Source: Theobroma cacao (taxonomy: Eukaryota; Streptophyta; Magnoliopsida; Malvales; Malvaceae). From it: a stretch of 64,000 nt of DNA. Below are positions 11,198 through 25,300 of the stretch, in pieces (the first letter of the stretch is position 1; every line of letters starts with the position of its first letter). A program made the position numbers and the translations under genes. The notes under the pieces were generated by a model that did not search any database, had not been told where the DNA came from, and was given only the letters and a program-made list of their open reading frames with translations. The stretch covers positions 24,207,759 through 24,271,758 of the forward strand of contig NC_030855.1 in NCBI RefSeq assembly GCF_000208745.1. The letters run 5' to 3'.

Positions 11198-12873
11198 CTT
11201 TTTATCTATTGTTTTTTCTTATTACTTCACGTGGTTAGAGGAAGAAGCTTTTTTTAAAGCTTCTTTTTACTTATGTTATAGATAGAATTATAAATATTAG
11301 ATTTTTTGAGTTAGAGCCTTTTATATATAATTATAAATATTGGATTTCTTTGAGTCAGGGATCAAAGAAGGTTTGATAAGGACTTACTATAGAAAGGGAG
11401 CGGAATGATGGAGACAAATAATAAAGTCAAAACCAACCGTTGCATTAATACAACTAACATTATCTCATTTAGTTGACTCTAAGGTTTAAGCCCCAGGGTC
11501 TTATTTTTTGTTTAAGAATAGTAGGCTCCATCCATGACTCGTGTTTTTTTTTTTTGCATTTTCGAACGTTATGCACTTTCCTTAATTCAAACCTTTTTTT
11601 TATACCGTTGTTAAAGGGTTGATACATATTCATCTAAAAACTAATAAAAAGAAAAAAATTAAACAAAAATTACGAATTTTATATTAATAATAGACGGGAT
11701 GAGTATTAAGTTTATAATGAATATAATTTTTTATTAAAAATATCAACTCATAAAATAAACACGCACATATATATATATATATATAGTTTTAGTACATTAA
11801 ACAGTCATATAGCCAGTTATTTAACAATCGTATTATCAAGAGATTTGTTAAGTATAATTTAAAATTTAAATTAAATTGGGTGATTATTATTGGATTAGTA
11901 GCTGCACCATGAAAGGCGCAATGGGTGCAAATTATGTCCACCAAGACAAATCACATCATTGATACAATGAATAAAATAATAGATTCCTTCTTTGCGGAGA
12001 CAATGATGGCCACACAGCATCCATTGAAAAACCTTAATTTCCGAATTCCGTCTGAATTCCAGGAAACTTTTTATCAATAATTTAAAATATTTCATCCTAA
12101 ATTTGAAAAAAAAATTAATGAGATAAAAGAAAAAATTATTTGAAAATAATTATTGTTTTTAAATTTATAAATAGATAAACGAATTCTACCGTTCACTTTT
12201 ATTTCGATTTCTTTTTTCAGATAACATTTTTTGATTTTTTTCAATTAAAATTATGTAAATATATATTAATTTGTATCTTATTTATAATTTTTATCCTCAT
12301 TGTTAATTTTACTTACTAAAATTGCATAAATATCTTTGACATATATTATTAACGAAAAATAATATAAAAATAATTATACAGTTATGGATTTTTATCACTT
12401 ATATTTTAATGCAAAAATATTTTAAAAAATGGAATTTGCTGAAAAACAATATTTAAAAAATGACCGTATCCAAAACATTCTAAATATTTAAAAAAAAAAA
12501 AAAGTCACAAGATTACAGGGCCGTTGGTTGGTCGTGGGTACTTTTAAGACAGAGAAAAGTGGGGTCACTCAGTCTGACAGAAAACAGAACAGCATGGAAA
12601 AGCGAGCGCTTAGAAAAACAAAACACTCCCTTTGCTTTACTCTCTCCTTTCTGTACTTTACTGAGCTTTGCCACTAACCCATAGCCCAAAAGATCTTCAT
12701 AGCTTATCTTTGTTTTATCTAATTCCTTCCATTTCAAAACAAAACAAAACCCCAGAAATTCAAATTTGTTTCTCTTTACTTACATTGCTGGTTTTTTTTT
12801 TCTTGCTTGTTTGCTGGGAAAAGGAGAGAAAGTTGGGGTTCTTTTTTTTTAAAGGTTGTTGTTAAGCAAGCAA
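11198..12873. other. intergenic; upstream region of the LRR receptor gene
   Basis: AT-rich DNA with an (AT)n run at about 11766-11785 and no coding exon. About 12540-12873 is less AT-rich, with CT-rich stretches, and is the likely promoter-proximal and 5' untranslated region of the receptor gene starting at 12874. Confidence 0.45.
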
Positions 12874-15800
12874 ATGGGTTTTGTGACTTGGGGGATGATG
12901 TGTGTTGGGTTGGTGTTGTTTTTGACTGTGCCGTTTTCTGCTGGAACTACTGACCCTCGTGATGGTAAAGTATCTTAGCTCAAGTTTGCACCACCTTTTT
13001 TTTATTCTTTTTCCAATTTGGTTATTGTTGAATGTGATGCTGTGTTTGTTTGTGGGGAAAGTTTGAGGAAAGGGATAGAAAGTGTGAAAAAGTAGAGTGT
13101 GCTAACTTGCAGTTTGCTTTGTTTGCTTCATTTCCTATGAAAAATAACAAAAAAAAGTTCAAAAATTTTTTTTGTTTAGCCTCATTTTCGGTTGGATATA
13201 TGCATTTTGTGAGCTGTTTCAACTCTCAAGTTCTGTTAGAATTGCTGAAGCTTAAATGATAGTTTTGGGAAGAGCTTTTATCTACTTTAATTAGCCTATG
13301 GCTGCTGTCATTTCAGTTATTAACTTCATTCATTGGGTTCATGCAAATGTCAGTGAATCATAGTTTTTGTTTTTTTAGATTTTAAGCTTGGTCAGAATTT
13401 TTAATTAAAATGTTGGAACCTGGAAGTTTCTCAAAGCAAGACGTTTGGAAGCCTGTGGTAATTGTTTCTTTGTTTTCTGTATGTCTCCCAGTTTCGGCAA
13501 TAAATAGCTTTTATACTTCTCTGGGTTCCCCACCTCTTCTTGGGTGGATTCCTGTTGGAGGAGATCCATGTGGGGAAGAATGGCAGGGCGTTTCATGTGT
13601 CTTCTCGAATATAACAGAACTGTACATGGATTTTCTTTCCTTTTCTGTTGTTTTCCCTATCTTCATCAATAAATTTTGTATCAATATTTGTTGAGCTTAT
13701 TGGTTTTCAGACGATTGAGTGGCATGAACCTGGGAGGAGTTCTGGATGAAGGCATTGGAGGCTTTGAATCATTAATAAAGCTGTAAGCATTTTTCCTTTT
13801 TGATATATGGTTTTTAGGTGATGTGCATAGTAGCATTGATGACTAGGGTTCAATCATATATAATCAACATGTTCCCAATCATTTTAATCTCTTATAGATG
13901 GTGATGCATCAAAACACGCTATACTCGTTTCTTTCTCGGGTCACCTGTGAATGTCGACAATATCTTCTGAGGAAATCATTTTCTCTAATATTTCATGTCG
14001 GCTGGTTTGGGCTTTGTGCTTCTGGGGCAATCAAAGAGTTGTCCAAATGGTTGATTTCTATGCAGATGAATGTATATCATGTAAAGAAGGATGAGAAGGA
14101 AGCATCAAGTTTCAGTTGCCAAATATCATATATTATTTCATTTGTTCTGGAAGCTTTTATATTTTTCTTTGTAGAGCCTTATGCTACTTTTTGTTGCTTT
14201 ATGGAGCAGGGATCTGAGTCACAATCAAATTGGAGGGAGTATTCCATCTAACTTGCCTATCACCATGAGAAATTTGTATGTTTTGACTGCAATCTTTATT
14301 TTTATCTGTAAACTATACTTGATAAGCAAATGATTTCAGTAATTTATGCACTTTTCTTTCACTAAGCTTTTCCATGACTTAATTAGCTTTATTTTTCTCT
14401 TATTTTAGTTATCTTTCAGGTAATCAATTCAATGGAAGCATCCCTGCTACTTTGTCTACCTTGACACAACTAACAGAACTGTAAGTTTAAGTCAAACTTT
14501 TGTTATCCTGAAATTGTACTATTAAGCTGTAACCATTTTCTCATTATTATTTAATATTGTACCTTCTCTACAGGTATTTGGATGATAACCATTTAAGTGA
14601 AGCAATACCAGATTCTTTTCAACAGCTTAAGAGTTTGATTGATTTGTAAGCTCTTTATATAATATAGTGTCTATTTGTGTTTATTTTTCTAGGTTAAATT
14701 TTGACCGTACCTTATGTTCAGGGATCTATCAGGAAATAATTTGAGTGGTCAGTTGCCTCCCTCTTTTGGAAACTTGTCATCTCTTACCACACTGTGAGTA
14801 ATATTTTCATTAAAATATGAGGTCATTAGTTTCATTCACTCAAAAAGTTTTCATGGATTACATATATGCTTCTTAGCATCTAGGGTTATATATACTATTT
14901 CTCTGGCAGGCACTTGCAGAACAACATAATTTCTGGGCTCCTTGATGTTCTACAGGATCTTCCCCTATCGGATTTGTACTCTTTTTCCTCTGATTTTTCC
15001 CCATTCAATGTTTGTTTCACAAATATATCACCAAATGACGTAGCATTAACCTGAAATTGTTACAAATTGTCACTTTCTTCTTGTGTAGGAATGTTGAGAA
15101 CAACATACTCTCTGGTCCGATACCTGCTAAGTTACTAAATATTCCAAATTTCAGGTGAATCCTCAGATTGTTTTTTGACATTTTTCAGATTTTCATACTG
15201 CTATTCAAGTGCACATAAGTATGGTATAAGTTTCTGTAAATCCAGGTCCCCCACCCCTGCCACAACCCTTTGTCTTCCTGCTACTTTCTAATGATGACAT
15301 GACATCTTCTCTGCAGGAAAGATGGAAATCCCTTTAATACTACTATTCTTCCTTCACCACCATTAGCACTCCCTCCATATATAGCCTGGGCTCCCTCTCC
15401 TTTAGAAGGATCCAGGGGACCAGCTGGTGCACCTTCTAGTGTCGAATTACCTCAGTGGGCAAAAGCAAGAAAATTTTGGACAAATGATAGGGTTATTTGG
15501 ATTGCTGTTGCAGGGCTTATAGCACTTGTTGTCTTAGTAGTGTTTCTGCTTTTCGTGTGGAGATGTTGTAAACGTAGGCAAGTGAACAGAAATTCTGACA
15601 GGCATACTAGTGAGAAGCTTAATCAGATTAATAAATCAGAGAAAGGTAACTTAATAATAGTCTATCCCTGTGGCAGACCTTGTAAAAGTTCTCTATTTCT
15701 CTATTTTCCTTTCATACTCTACGTAACTGAAAAGGCACCGTATTTAACAGTTGCTAAAGAGGCAGTCATGAAGCCGGTCGATGGATATGGACTAGAAAGT

Positions 15801-18800
15801 GGAGGAATGAGAATAAGTTCGAAGTTACAAGATGAACAGGTTGCTGATGTAATTAGGGTGCCTTCAAGTTCAAGGACCCAAAAAAATCATGAAACAAACA
15901 AGGGAGGTGTGGATGTGATGCCCGTTTCACTACGGCCACCACTACCTCCTCCTTTATTTCCCTCCGCAGAGGAGGTCAGTGTAAGCCCGATCATGCCAGC
16001 AGGAGTAAATGGAGGTGTTCGCTCTTCTAGAGGTCAGGACTCATCTTCTATGAGTGCCTTCACCGTCGCATCACTTCAGCAGTATACAAATAGCTTTGCT
16101 GAGGAAAATTTTATTGGAGAAGACATGCTCGGCAGTGTGTACAGGGCTGAGCTTCCAGATGGAAAGGTAAGATAATTTCCACGCAGGAGGACAATGTGAT
16201 AGAATACTTTTTTTTATTTTTTTTGAAAAGTGTGATAGAAAACTTGAGTGGGTTCCTGGGCTCAGGCCCCTTCCTCTAAAATTTTGTGCCCGTTGCTTCA
16301 AGTCTTTTATGTTGCTTTCGTTGTTATTCCATCTTTTCTTGAGAGAGAAAGACGGAATCAATACTGATGGTGACTCTTTTTCTTCCTCCTAAGCAAATTT
16401 GGATGCTACAAGCTAAATTGATAAACAAACAGAATTTGGTAAATCATGCTTTCTTCCTTTCAAATCAACCACCCCCCCCCCCCCCCCCCTCCCTCTCTCA
16501 GTCTTAGGTACTAATTTCTTTTGTCTTGTTTTCAGTTCCCTGGCCAGACAAACCATTCATTGCAAGATTTTACATTGATTATAGAAATCTATTTGACTTC
16601 CCAGCAAGTTTCACCAACCTCTATTGGCTTTATGTTTGACATTCTTATTTACTCTTTTGTAGATACTTGCCATCAAGAAACTGGATACTAGAGCTTCTAG
16701 GTGGAAGAATGATGCAGAATTTCTTGAATTAGTATCTACTATCTATAAACTTAGGCATCCTAACATTTTGGAGCTTGTGGGTTACTGTAATGAGCATGGG
16801 CAACGGTTACTAGTCTACGAGTACTGCAGAAATGGAACGCTGTATGATGCGTTGCATGTTGACGATGGGATCCGTAAGAAACTTTCTTGGAATGCACGTG
16901 TTCGAGTGGCGCTTGGAGTTGCAAGAGCCCTACAGTAAGTAAATATATTGGCAATACAAGAGCCCGTTAATTATGTAATCAAGGAAATTTGATGTGCTTT
17001 TATGGGGGAAAAAATGCTGTCTTTAACCTTGGATATATGAGCAGGTTGTCTCATCTTTTATATGATGCATAGTTGAACCCCAGAAGAGCCTGTAATTCCT
17101 TGCTTGTGGCTTATATGATTGTCATTAGTCTCTTAGTTTTAATCCATCAATCAATCGGAAACTAAGTGTAATTTTTATTTGTTAATTTTTTTTGGGGTGC
17201 TGGTGGTAAGATTTCTGCATGAAGTTTGTCAGCCACCCATTGTGCACAAGAATATCAGGTCTGCAAATATTCTCCTTGATGACAAGCTTGCAGTTCGTGT
17301 CTCAGAATGTGGTTTGGCTCCTTTGGTGTCATCTGGCTCTTTAAGTGAGGTAATTTTGGGTGCAAATATGTATATAGATGTGTGATATTCAAATCCTGCT
17401 GATTTGAGGTTCCACAAATATATTAGTTACTGATAATACAAAATATGTTAGTTGTTAATAATACAAAATTTTTGTTGGAGACTTCAGACCAGTCTGTTTG
17501 AATTAAACTCATTAGCTCTTTTCAGTGGACATTAATGTTACTGCAATTGAACAGTAAGAAAACTATACATTGGAGAAAATTATAATGCAGACAAGTTAAA
17601 GAATTATGAGATGTATGGATGGTATGACACTATAATGGAATATCAGTTAAGGAGATGAACCTGTAAAATTTAGGAATTTCAAAATGAAGGCATGAGGGAT
17701 CCTTATCTCTATCTGGGAGGGCAGGAATTGTTTTTCCTAGTATTGCTTATTGTTGCTGATTTTGTTTGGTATCTTGGCACTTAACTAAAATTTTCCTGTC
17801 CCATTTATATACCTTGAAGCTGGTCAATACAAAATACTAATTATTCAACACAAACATACTCATTAAATCACATGACAGAGTCCAAGATGTGTTTGTGTTT
17901 GCTCTATAAATTATCATATAGAATTGTGGCTGATATTGGTGAAAGTATTCGCAGTTTTCTGGAAGCCTCTTTGTATCCTACGGTTATGCTGCCCCAGAAA
18001 TTGAGTCAGGAAGTTATACTTGCCAGAGTGATGTCTATAGCCTTGGTGTTGTAATGTTAGAACTTCTCACAGGGCGAAAATCCTTTGACAGGTTAGCCAA
18101 ATCTCACATACATATGGAAATTTGCCTGAAGGTAATTTATCAATCATTTGAACTTTTTACCTTGCACTAAGCTTGTATTAACATGTTTAGGTCACGGCCT
18201 CTAGGGGAACAATTTCTTGTTAGATGGGCAATTCCTCAGCTTCATGATATTGATGCGTTAGCTAGGATGGTTGACATTGCTCTAAAAGGAGTGTACCCAG
18301 TGAAGTCATTGTCACGCTTTGCGGATATAATATCTAGATGTGTACAGGTGAACTTCTTGCTCCCTCTTTTTATGTTTCTACTTTCGTGGCATGCTCTTTC
18401 TGATAGTGAGATTCTGCAATATGACTTTGGAGCATTGCCTTTAGAGAGATCATTCCTAGGGATGCATATATTCTATTAACACTTTGTCTGGAGATTGAAG
18501 AAAAAATACTCCATTGCCAAAGGGGAATTAAATTGTAAATTACTTAAAGCTAAAATGGGAATAGGATAACCAAAATCCAAAAAAAGCATGTTTCCAAACT
18601 TCTTCCATTTCACTTTAGGGGTGGGCAGCGGTCGGTTGCAACCGGGCAACCGACTGAAACCGTCGGTTAATGTAACCGACGGTTGCAATAGCAACCGTTG
18701 GTCGATCCGATCGGCCTCGTCGGCCAATCGGCCCGGCCCTTGGGGGGACTCCTTCCCCCCCGAACCGACCGAATAACCGTCGGTCATGTTTGTTTTCTTT

Positions 18801-19669
18801 TCCAAGAGGGGGGGAAATACCGTAATACCCCTCACTAACCCCCCCCCCCCCCCCTCCCCGCCACCCATAAGGGTAAAGAAAGAATAGCAGCTTCTGCTGC
18901 TATTATTCCCTTTCTGGTTTCCCCCAACCCCCCTAATTTCTCCTTCCCCTACTTTCCGCCGCTCCAACTCTCCCTCTCACTAAGCCCTAAACCAGCAGCC
19001 ACTGACAAAGTTGGCTTTCTTCCATTCTTCAACTGGTGCCTCTCAGTCAAAATTACTGCCACTGCAAGGTAAACCATAGTTTTTTTTTTTTGTTAGTTAT
19101 TTTGTCAATGTGTCATTGTGTTTGGCTGTTTGCTGGCCATGGATTGTTAAGCATAAAACTCTCTCAAGAATTAGCCCGACAGAATTAATGTCATCTGCTG
19201 CCCATGAAATGTTAATCATTTGCTGCTTATGGATCCTTAATCATTATTAGCAAGACCATTATTAGCCCATGGATTCTTCACAGCCCAAGTTAACTCTATG
19301 GATCTTTTACAGCCCATGTCAACCTTCACAGCCCAAACCCAAATCAAACTAAGTCCACAGTCTATAAAAACTGCCCCAAAACCGACCGAACCAACCACCT
19401 TAAAAACCGACCGAAACCGATTTTGAGGGGGGGGTGCGGTTTGGTCGGTTAAAATGGCTGAAATTTTTGATCGATTTTCGGAATAACCGAACCGAAACCG
19501 ACCGAAACCGACTTTGCACACTCCTATTTCAGGTTACTTAATGCTGTCTTCCTATTACTTTTCTTATTGAGAGCTACAAGGCACCTTATGTTTAATCTTC
19601 GTGCAGTGGGAGCCAGGATTCAGACCACCAATATCTGAAATCGTCCAGGATCTTTTGCACATGATTTAG
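12874..19669 (+). CDS. STRUBBELIG-receptor family LRR receptor pseudokinase (SRF), 739 aa
   Basis: Sixteen exons: 12874-12964, 13492-13621, 13711-13782, 14210-14275, 14409-14480, 14574-14645, 14722-14793, 14910-14975, 15089-15154, 15317-15645, 15751-16166, 16663-16934, 17211-17349, 17955-18091, 18191-18347, 19607-19669. The order is signal peptide, SUB-type N-terminal domain ([14 protein letters not shown]), six to seven leucine-rich repeats on 66- and 72-bp exons of identical phase, a Pro/Ser-rich linker, a transmembrane helix at about residues 295-318 followed by RCCKRR, a cytoplasmic linker, and a kinase-like domain from about 460. SRF proteins act at the plasma membrane in tissue morphogenesis and cell-wall or immune signalling. 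Lys of subdomain II is kept (LAIKK), but HRD is HKN and DFG is ECG, so catalysis is unlikely. Closest in my memory to SRF1/SRF3; the exact orthologue is uncertain. Confidence 0.9.
15646..15750 (+). other. short intron with no stop codon, 105 nt
   Basis: The intron between exons 10 and 11 of the SRF gene begins GTAACT and ends TTTAACAG. Its length is a multiple of three and the reading frame runs through it without a stop, so retention would insert 35 residues just after the membrane-proximal basic segment. Splicing gives [12 protein letters not shown], which is the more protein-like junction, so I model it as removed. Confidence 0.6.
16472..16489. repeat. poly-C tract in an SRF intron
   Basis: A run of about 18 C in the intron between exons 11 and 12. 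Such runs are prone to sequencing and assembly error, so the exact length is uncertain. Confidence 0.8.
18616..19526. mobile_element. non-autonomous hAT-like element inside the last SRF intron, 911 bp
   Basis: The left end reads TAGGGGTGGGCAGC and the right end TTTGCACACTCCTA (complement TAGGAGTGTGCAAA). The flanking octamers TTTCACTT (18608-18615) and TTTCAGGT (19527-19534) match at 6 of 8 positions. Subterminal GGTCGGTT motifs and their complements (AACCGACC, CCGAAACCG) cluster near both ends. The interior is GC-richer than the surrounding intron, with a C-run at about 18839-18854, and has no transposase. It explains most of the length of this 1,259-bp intron. A minus-strand open frame of 163 residues over the left part is low complexity and spurious. 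Confidence 0.8.
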
Positions 19670-22385
19670 AGGCGAATCTTGAGCAATTTTGGCTGTATAA
19701 CGAATGTTTCATTAAAGGGAAATGAAGCAGAAGAGATGTCAGCTTGAGAAGAGTGAGTGATTTACAAGATTATGAAGTTCAATCTGATGAAACTCTCCAA
19801 GAAGGGTGCTTATTGCTCGAGTCAGCAGCTCATCGGATGCCTTCTGTGATATTATCTGCAATTTATAGTCAAGGCTAACAGCAAATTTTTTAGGCCTCAC
19901 CCGTTTTGCTTCTTCTTCTCCATGGAGAGGTGCTAATGTTATTGTTTATTAATTCTTCTGCCAAAACTGTATTTTTCCAGTGTGGTCCATTTAAGGTCTA
20001 ACTAGATTATATCAATGGCCATGTTCACTGTATTTAACTTTTAATCCATTGACTGATATATCCTTTTTTTAAAAAAAATTTCTTTCTGACAGATTCGTCT
20101 TCTTTCTTTGGCCTTCTGTGAAAAAATGAAACAGGAGAAAGTGGAAGTTTGTCAAAACTAAATAAAAAGGATGGAAAGTTGAAGACACAGATTCTCGGAG
20201 TTTGATGGGTGTTTGAGATGTAAGCATTAAGATGTCGGATTGTGCCCTGACAGTCAAATGATCTCTTGTTTTGATCCACATGGGGATGGGGATGAGATTT
20301 AAACAAACTAAGCAGCATGTGAACCCACTTGGATAACGTGCATACAACTGCGAAAGAATACCAAATGTCTAATCAATAAATAGAAGAAAACAGTACCCAC
20401 ACTTCCTTAGATTTCATAAGATTGAAACCCTGATTCCTTGTATACATACATGGGGGAGTTTGGTGGGACTGAAATCCAAATCACCGTTGATTGGTGGAAC
20501 AAGACAGTCAGAAAATCAGAGTAATCAGTTAGCAGGTGACAGATGACTTTGGACCAACATGTTTGTCAATATCTTTGGGTAAAAATTCTTGGTGGAAGAA
20601 CTAATCTGAAGATGATGTTAAGGACCCAGGAAGGGATAAGTATCTCATCTACTATGTTGGAAATGGGCTCAATCCATTTTATCCCTGGCACTGGCAGCTG
20701 CAGGATAGTTCTGTCCATATGCATTTGGTAACTCTCTTTCTTTTACACCCTTTTTTCAGAAAAGAAGAGATATACCATCAATACGCACACCAGATCACCT
20801 ATTTCTTTCCAGGCCTGCATTGATTTAACAAAGAAAATGACTGGGGGGATGGGGCAGGGTTGTTATCCATTTTCCAATTTTCCTTCATATTTCATTAGAC
20901 AGCAATCTTATGATCCATGTGTTCCTGCAGGAACATTCCTTCATGCCTTCAGAATCTAAATTCCCCACACAACAACTAAGTTAGCTTGATCAAACTTGAC
21001 TTTTGACCAGACTTCTGCAGAATATTTTTAGGTACAAGGTGCTTAAAACACAATGTTGGATGAGTTCTGCAACCTATTCTTTGAACTATTTATAGACAAC
21101 TTTCTGTTTGATACCAATTGCACTACATCTCCATTGTAAACTATATAATATAATGCAAAGGGTTGCTTTTGATGTTTGATGTGGTCATACACATAATTTC
21201 TTTATTCATTCTTGCCAACCATGTCCCCACCCCCCTATGACCCAAAAGAAGCTTGTTTTCATGGCAATTCAACATTCTAATCATTGCATCTCTCTTCTTT
21301 AAATACACTGCCCAAAAATCTTAGTTTTCGGGATCAATGAGTATCCATGCATTTCATTCATCATCCTCCTTTTTACTAATAATCATAACTTTGATGGGCC
21401 ATGAACCATGAACATAAACTGTAATGATTGTTACTTATTTAATAAATTTCAGACCAATAATCTTTTTTTTATTTTTTTTGTAACAATATAATCGGATTGG
21501 ATATCTATAAATACTCATTGAAAGGTCCCTATTGCCACCCTTCATTATTTTCTTTCTTTATGAGAAAAATATATAAATAAAAAAAGTAAATTACTTAAAG
21601 TAGTTAATGAACCAAATGACAAGCTAACCACTTAAAGTCAACAAATTTATAAGTTTATGTCTACATCAGTCTAATTTTCTTAATTCTGAAACAAATTACA
21701 AAATTAGTTTTAAGGAATCTATCAGATTGTAATTGCCGCAAACCCCCTCCTTTTTTTTTTTTTCTTTTTCTTACTGTTGTAAACATCATTTTCAGTGCAG
21801 TAAAAAAATTCATTAAAGTGAGAATTAACAAATTTATTTATGTCCACGGAAAAATGTATTACAAATAAGAAAAAGAAGAGGAAGGGGGAAAAGGACAAGG
21901 AAACCTAAACCACGGGAGAGAAACAAGGCATACGACCGACGCGTCAACAAGAAGAGAACAATGGGTAATTAAGTAATTTAACTATTCCAACAGCTAAAGG
22001 CCAGGGGCATTTTGGTAAGAAGGATGAACAGTAAAAAACCCGGGCTCAATCATAGGCTGCGGAAAATCTGAAATTCCAACTCTGCATAGTCTTTTCGAGT
22101 CATATGAAAAGAAGAAATTTTCCTCTGAAATTTTGATTTCTTTGTTTTTTTTTAAAATTTTATTTTGATTTTTAGGGGCTGTCAAGTTCTCAACGGAATT
22201 TGATTCCTTAGCTTTTCTTGGTGGATTTGCATTTCAAGAATAGTAGACATTTTTTTGTTTTTTTAAGTTTTCGATTTTTCGACTTTTTAGTTGAATCTTG
22301 AGGAACACTTTATCGAGTGAAAGGAGATTAGAATCGCGGTTCAAGTTTCGATTCCGATCTCGTGTTGGATTTAGTTTCGTGGAAA
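19670..22385. other. intergenic; SRF 3' flank and KTN80 upstream region
   Basis: No coding exon is recognised. The first few hundred bases are probably SRF 3' untranslated sequence. About 21950-22385 becomes less AT-rich and probably holds the katanin p80 promoter and 5' untranslated region. Short open frames on both strands at 20034-20731 lack any family signature. Confidence 0.45.
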
Positions 22386-25300
22386 ATGGCGAAGCGTGGA
22401 TATAAGCTGCGTATCCTTTAAGCTTAAATTCTAGTTCTTTGTTTTCTTTTTGCTATTGTTATTATTATTGAAATGCTTAGCTTGAATCAGCTGCTGTCGT
22501 GGAAATTTAAGTAAGTTCTGAATTGAATGCTGAGCTTATTTTGCAATTTTTACTTTGAATTGCAGCTCAAATTTGTTTTTCTTTTTTTTAAAAAAATTTA
22601 ATTTTGTTTTTTATTGATTAAATCAGGCCGTTTTGCCTAGTTTGCTAGCTAAGAACATAGAGGAAAAGGAGAAAAGAAAGAGATGGAAGTAACAAGTCTT
22701 GGTTCTAGTGAAAATCTTTAAGCTTTTGTAAAGATTCCAGATAATGCTAGTCTGAGCTCAACTAATCTCAAGTTGAAGAGAAAGTTCTATAAAAGTTTGC
22801 TTCGTTTATCTAAAAATAAAAATTTACAGGCTCTTGGGGGCCTTATTTGGTTTACTTTGGTTCCTTGACGAAATGAATTTAGAGGAATTTGTGGCACATA
22901 CCGCAAATGTGAATTGTCTAAGTATGGGAAAAAAGACACGTAGGCTTCTTATTACAGGCGGAGATGATCATAAAGTCAATGTTTGGGCAATTGGGAAACC
23001 CACTTCTCTGATGGTAATTTTTAGATGCATCTCTCTTGTTTAGATTCTTGCCAAGTTTAGCTTTCAGATAGTTTCTCTTATGCAGTAATTGTTTTTGTTG
23101 CTTGAATTTACATTTTTGGATCAATTGATGCTGATAAGAGTAAGGGTGATGTTGTATCTTGAATAAAATGGTACATATGTGTTAATATGCAGAGTCTTTG
23201 TGGTCATACTAGTCCAGTGGAATCTTTAGCTTTTGATTCGGCAGAAGTCTTGGTGCTTGCTGGAGCATCTACAGGTGTGATAAAGCTTTGGGATCTGGAA
23301 GAAACAAAGAGTAAGTCTTTGATTTCTCCTCAGTAAATCATGTTAAGAGCCTCATTGAAACATCCTGTTATATTGTTCTCTCTCACTTTGATGTCAAACG
23401 ATAACAGTATGGTAGTAGGAGCTTGTTAGACATAACAATGTTGGACATTGAACTTTCACCTGTTTAAATAGGAACATGTGGATCATCAGCTTTCATACCA
23501 ACTAGGAATTGGGTAATAATTAACTTGTAAAATGCTTGACGTTGTTCTTGAAGTGTAGTGGTTCGAGGACTAACCGGTCACAGATCTAATTGCACTGCCA
23601 TGGAATTCCATCCATTTGGTGAGTTCTTTGCATCTGGTTCCATGGACACAAATCTAAAGATTTGGGATATCAGAAAAAAGGGATGCATTCACACATACAA
23701 GGGCCATACTCGAGGCATTAGTACAATTAGATTCACTCCTGATGGTCGCTGGGTAGTTTCTGGTGGATTTGATAATGTTGTAAAGGTAATTAGAGATTGC
23801 ACAATCATCTGCATTGCAATGAGTCATCAACTATCTATCTAATCATTTTTGTCCTGTCACTGCTGAATAGGTGTGGGATCTTACTGCTGGAAAACTGTTG
23901 CATGATTTCAAGTTTCATGAAGGGCATATTCACTCCATAGAATTCCATCCTCTTGAGTTTCTCCTGGCCACAGGTAAGTCTGTGATTTCAGTAGGAGTCA
24001 GTGAGTTCATCATAGATGCCTTTGCCTTTTTCTGTATTACTTGTCATTGCCAGCTTGATAAAAATTAATTTTTTCAGGTTAAGGTGGGGCTGTGGGGGTA
24101 TGTGATAGACTTCTTAACCTGCTTGCAAAGACTTAAAATTTTCAGTTTTCAATGTATTTGTGGAAAATCTATTTAATATATCTCAATTGTTAATTCTCAT
24201 TATGCCTCTCGAAACCAGCATTTTCTTGGGAATATCGTAATTGATATGTGACAAATTTTCAGGTTCAGCAGACAGAACAGTAAAGTTCTGGGATTTAGAA
24301 ACCTTTGAACTGATTGGATCTTCCAGACCTGAGGTACTTGAGCTTATGTGTCTCCAAGTTACAACAATAGAAGCTTGCTTCCCTTCCCCCTCCTCCCCTT
24401 CTCTCTGCTGAAGATACTTAATTTTTCATTTATTTTGGATGGAGGAATAGAAAGAAGTCATAGAATGGTTTGGACTTTTCTTTTTCTTTTAAAGAAAAAA
24501 AAACTTTTTTTGCTTTGCCCAACAGGTACTACCATGTGCAATGCCAGGAAAACTTATTTTACTCTACTCTTCACTTAACCTAATGTTTTTGTATTAAAGA
24601 CATATTATATAACCTAATGAACATAGTTGTTTTGGCATGATCCTGCAAATTTCTTACAAAAATTGAACAAAGCTGTGTTGGATATGCATAAGTGTCCTGT
24701 TTTGGTACCCAAATTTGAGAAACACATTCTGTCACTTCAAAGGAAAAATAAGAAGTGAATAAAAACTCCATTGTTGATAACAAAGCATTTTGTCATTACT
24801 TCTATAAAATGTTAATGTTCCTTCTTTTCAGGCCACAGGGGTTCGCTCAATTACCTTTCATCCTGATGGAAGAACCCTATTCTGTGGATTAGATGATGAT
24901 TTGAAGGTTTGAACTTTTGATTATAAAACGAGTTTGATTCTACCTGAATTACAAAGCCAACATCCAAATTTCATTGTCGTAATTGTAGGTTTATTCATGG
25001 GAGCCGGTAGTTTGCCATGATTCTGTTGATATGGGATGGTCAACGCTTGGTGACCTCTGCATTAATGAAGGCAAACTTTTGGGTTGCTCGTTCTATCGGA
25101 ATTCTGTTGGGGTTTGGGTAGCAGATGTAGCGGTATTTACAATCATCCTTTTGTTACATTGCATTCCCTTTTTGTTGGTTCAATTTTGAAGTGTTGCTCT
25201 TAAATTCTGAACATGAGCAAAAACTTACTGGTCTTAACTTCTTAAAAGCCTTGTTTGCACATGTCTCAGCATATTGAGCCATATGGACGAAATGACCTCA

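Noticed and set aside
18476..18967. 163-residue open frame on the minus strand
   Set aside because: It lies in an SRF intron and mostly over the hAT-like element; composition is low complexity (Gly and Pro runs from C/G tracts), with no family signature.
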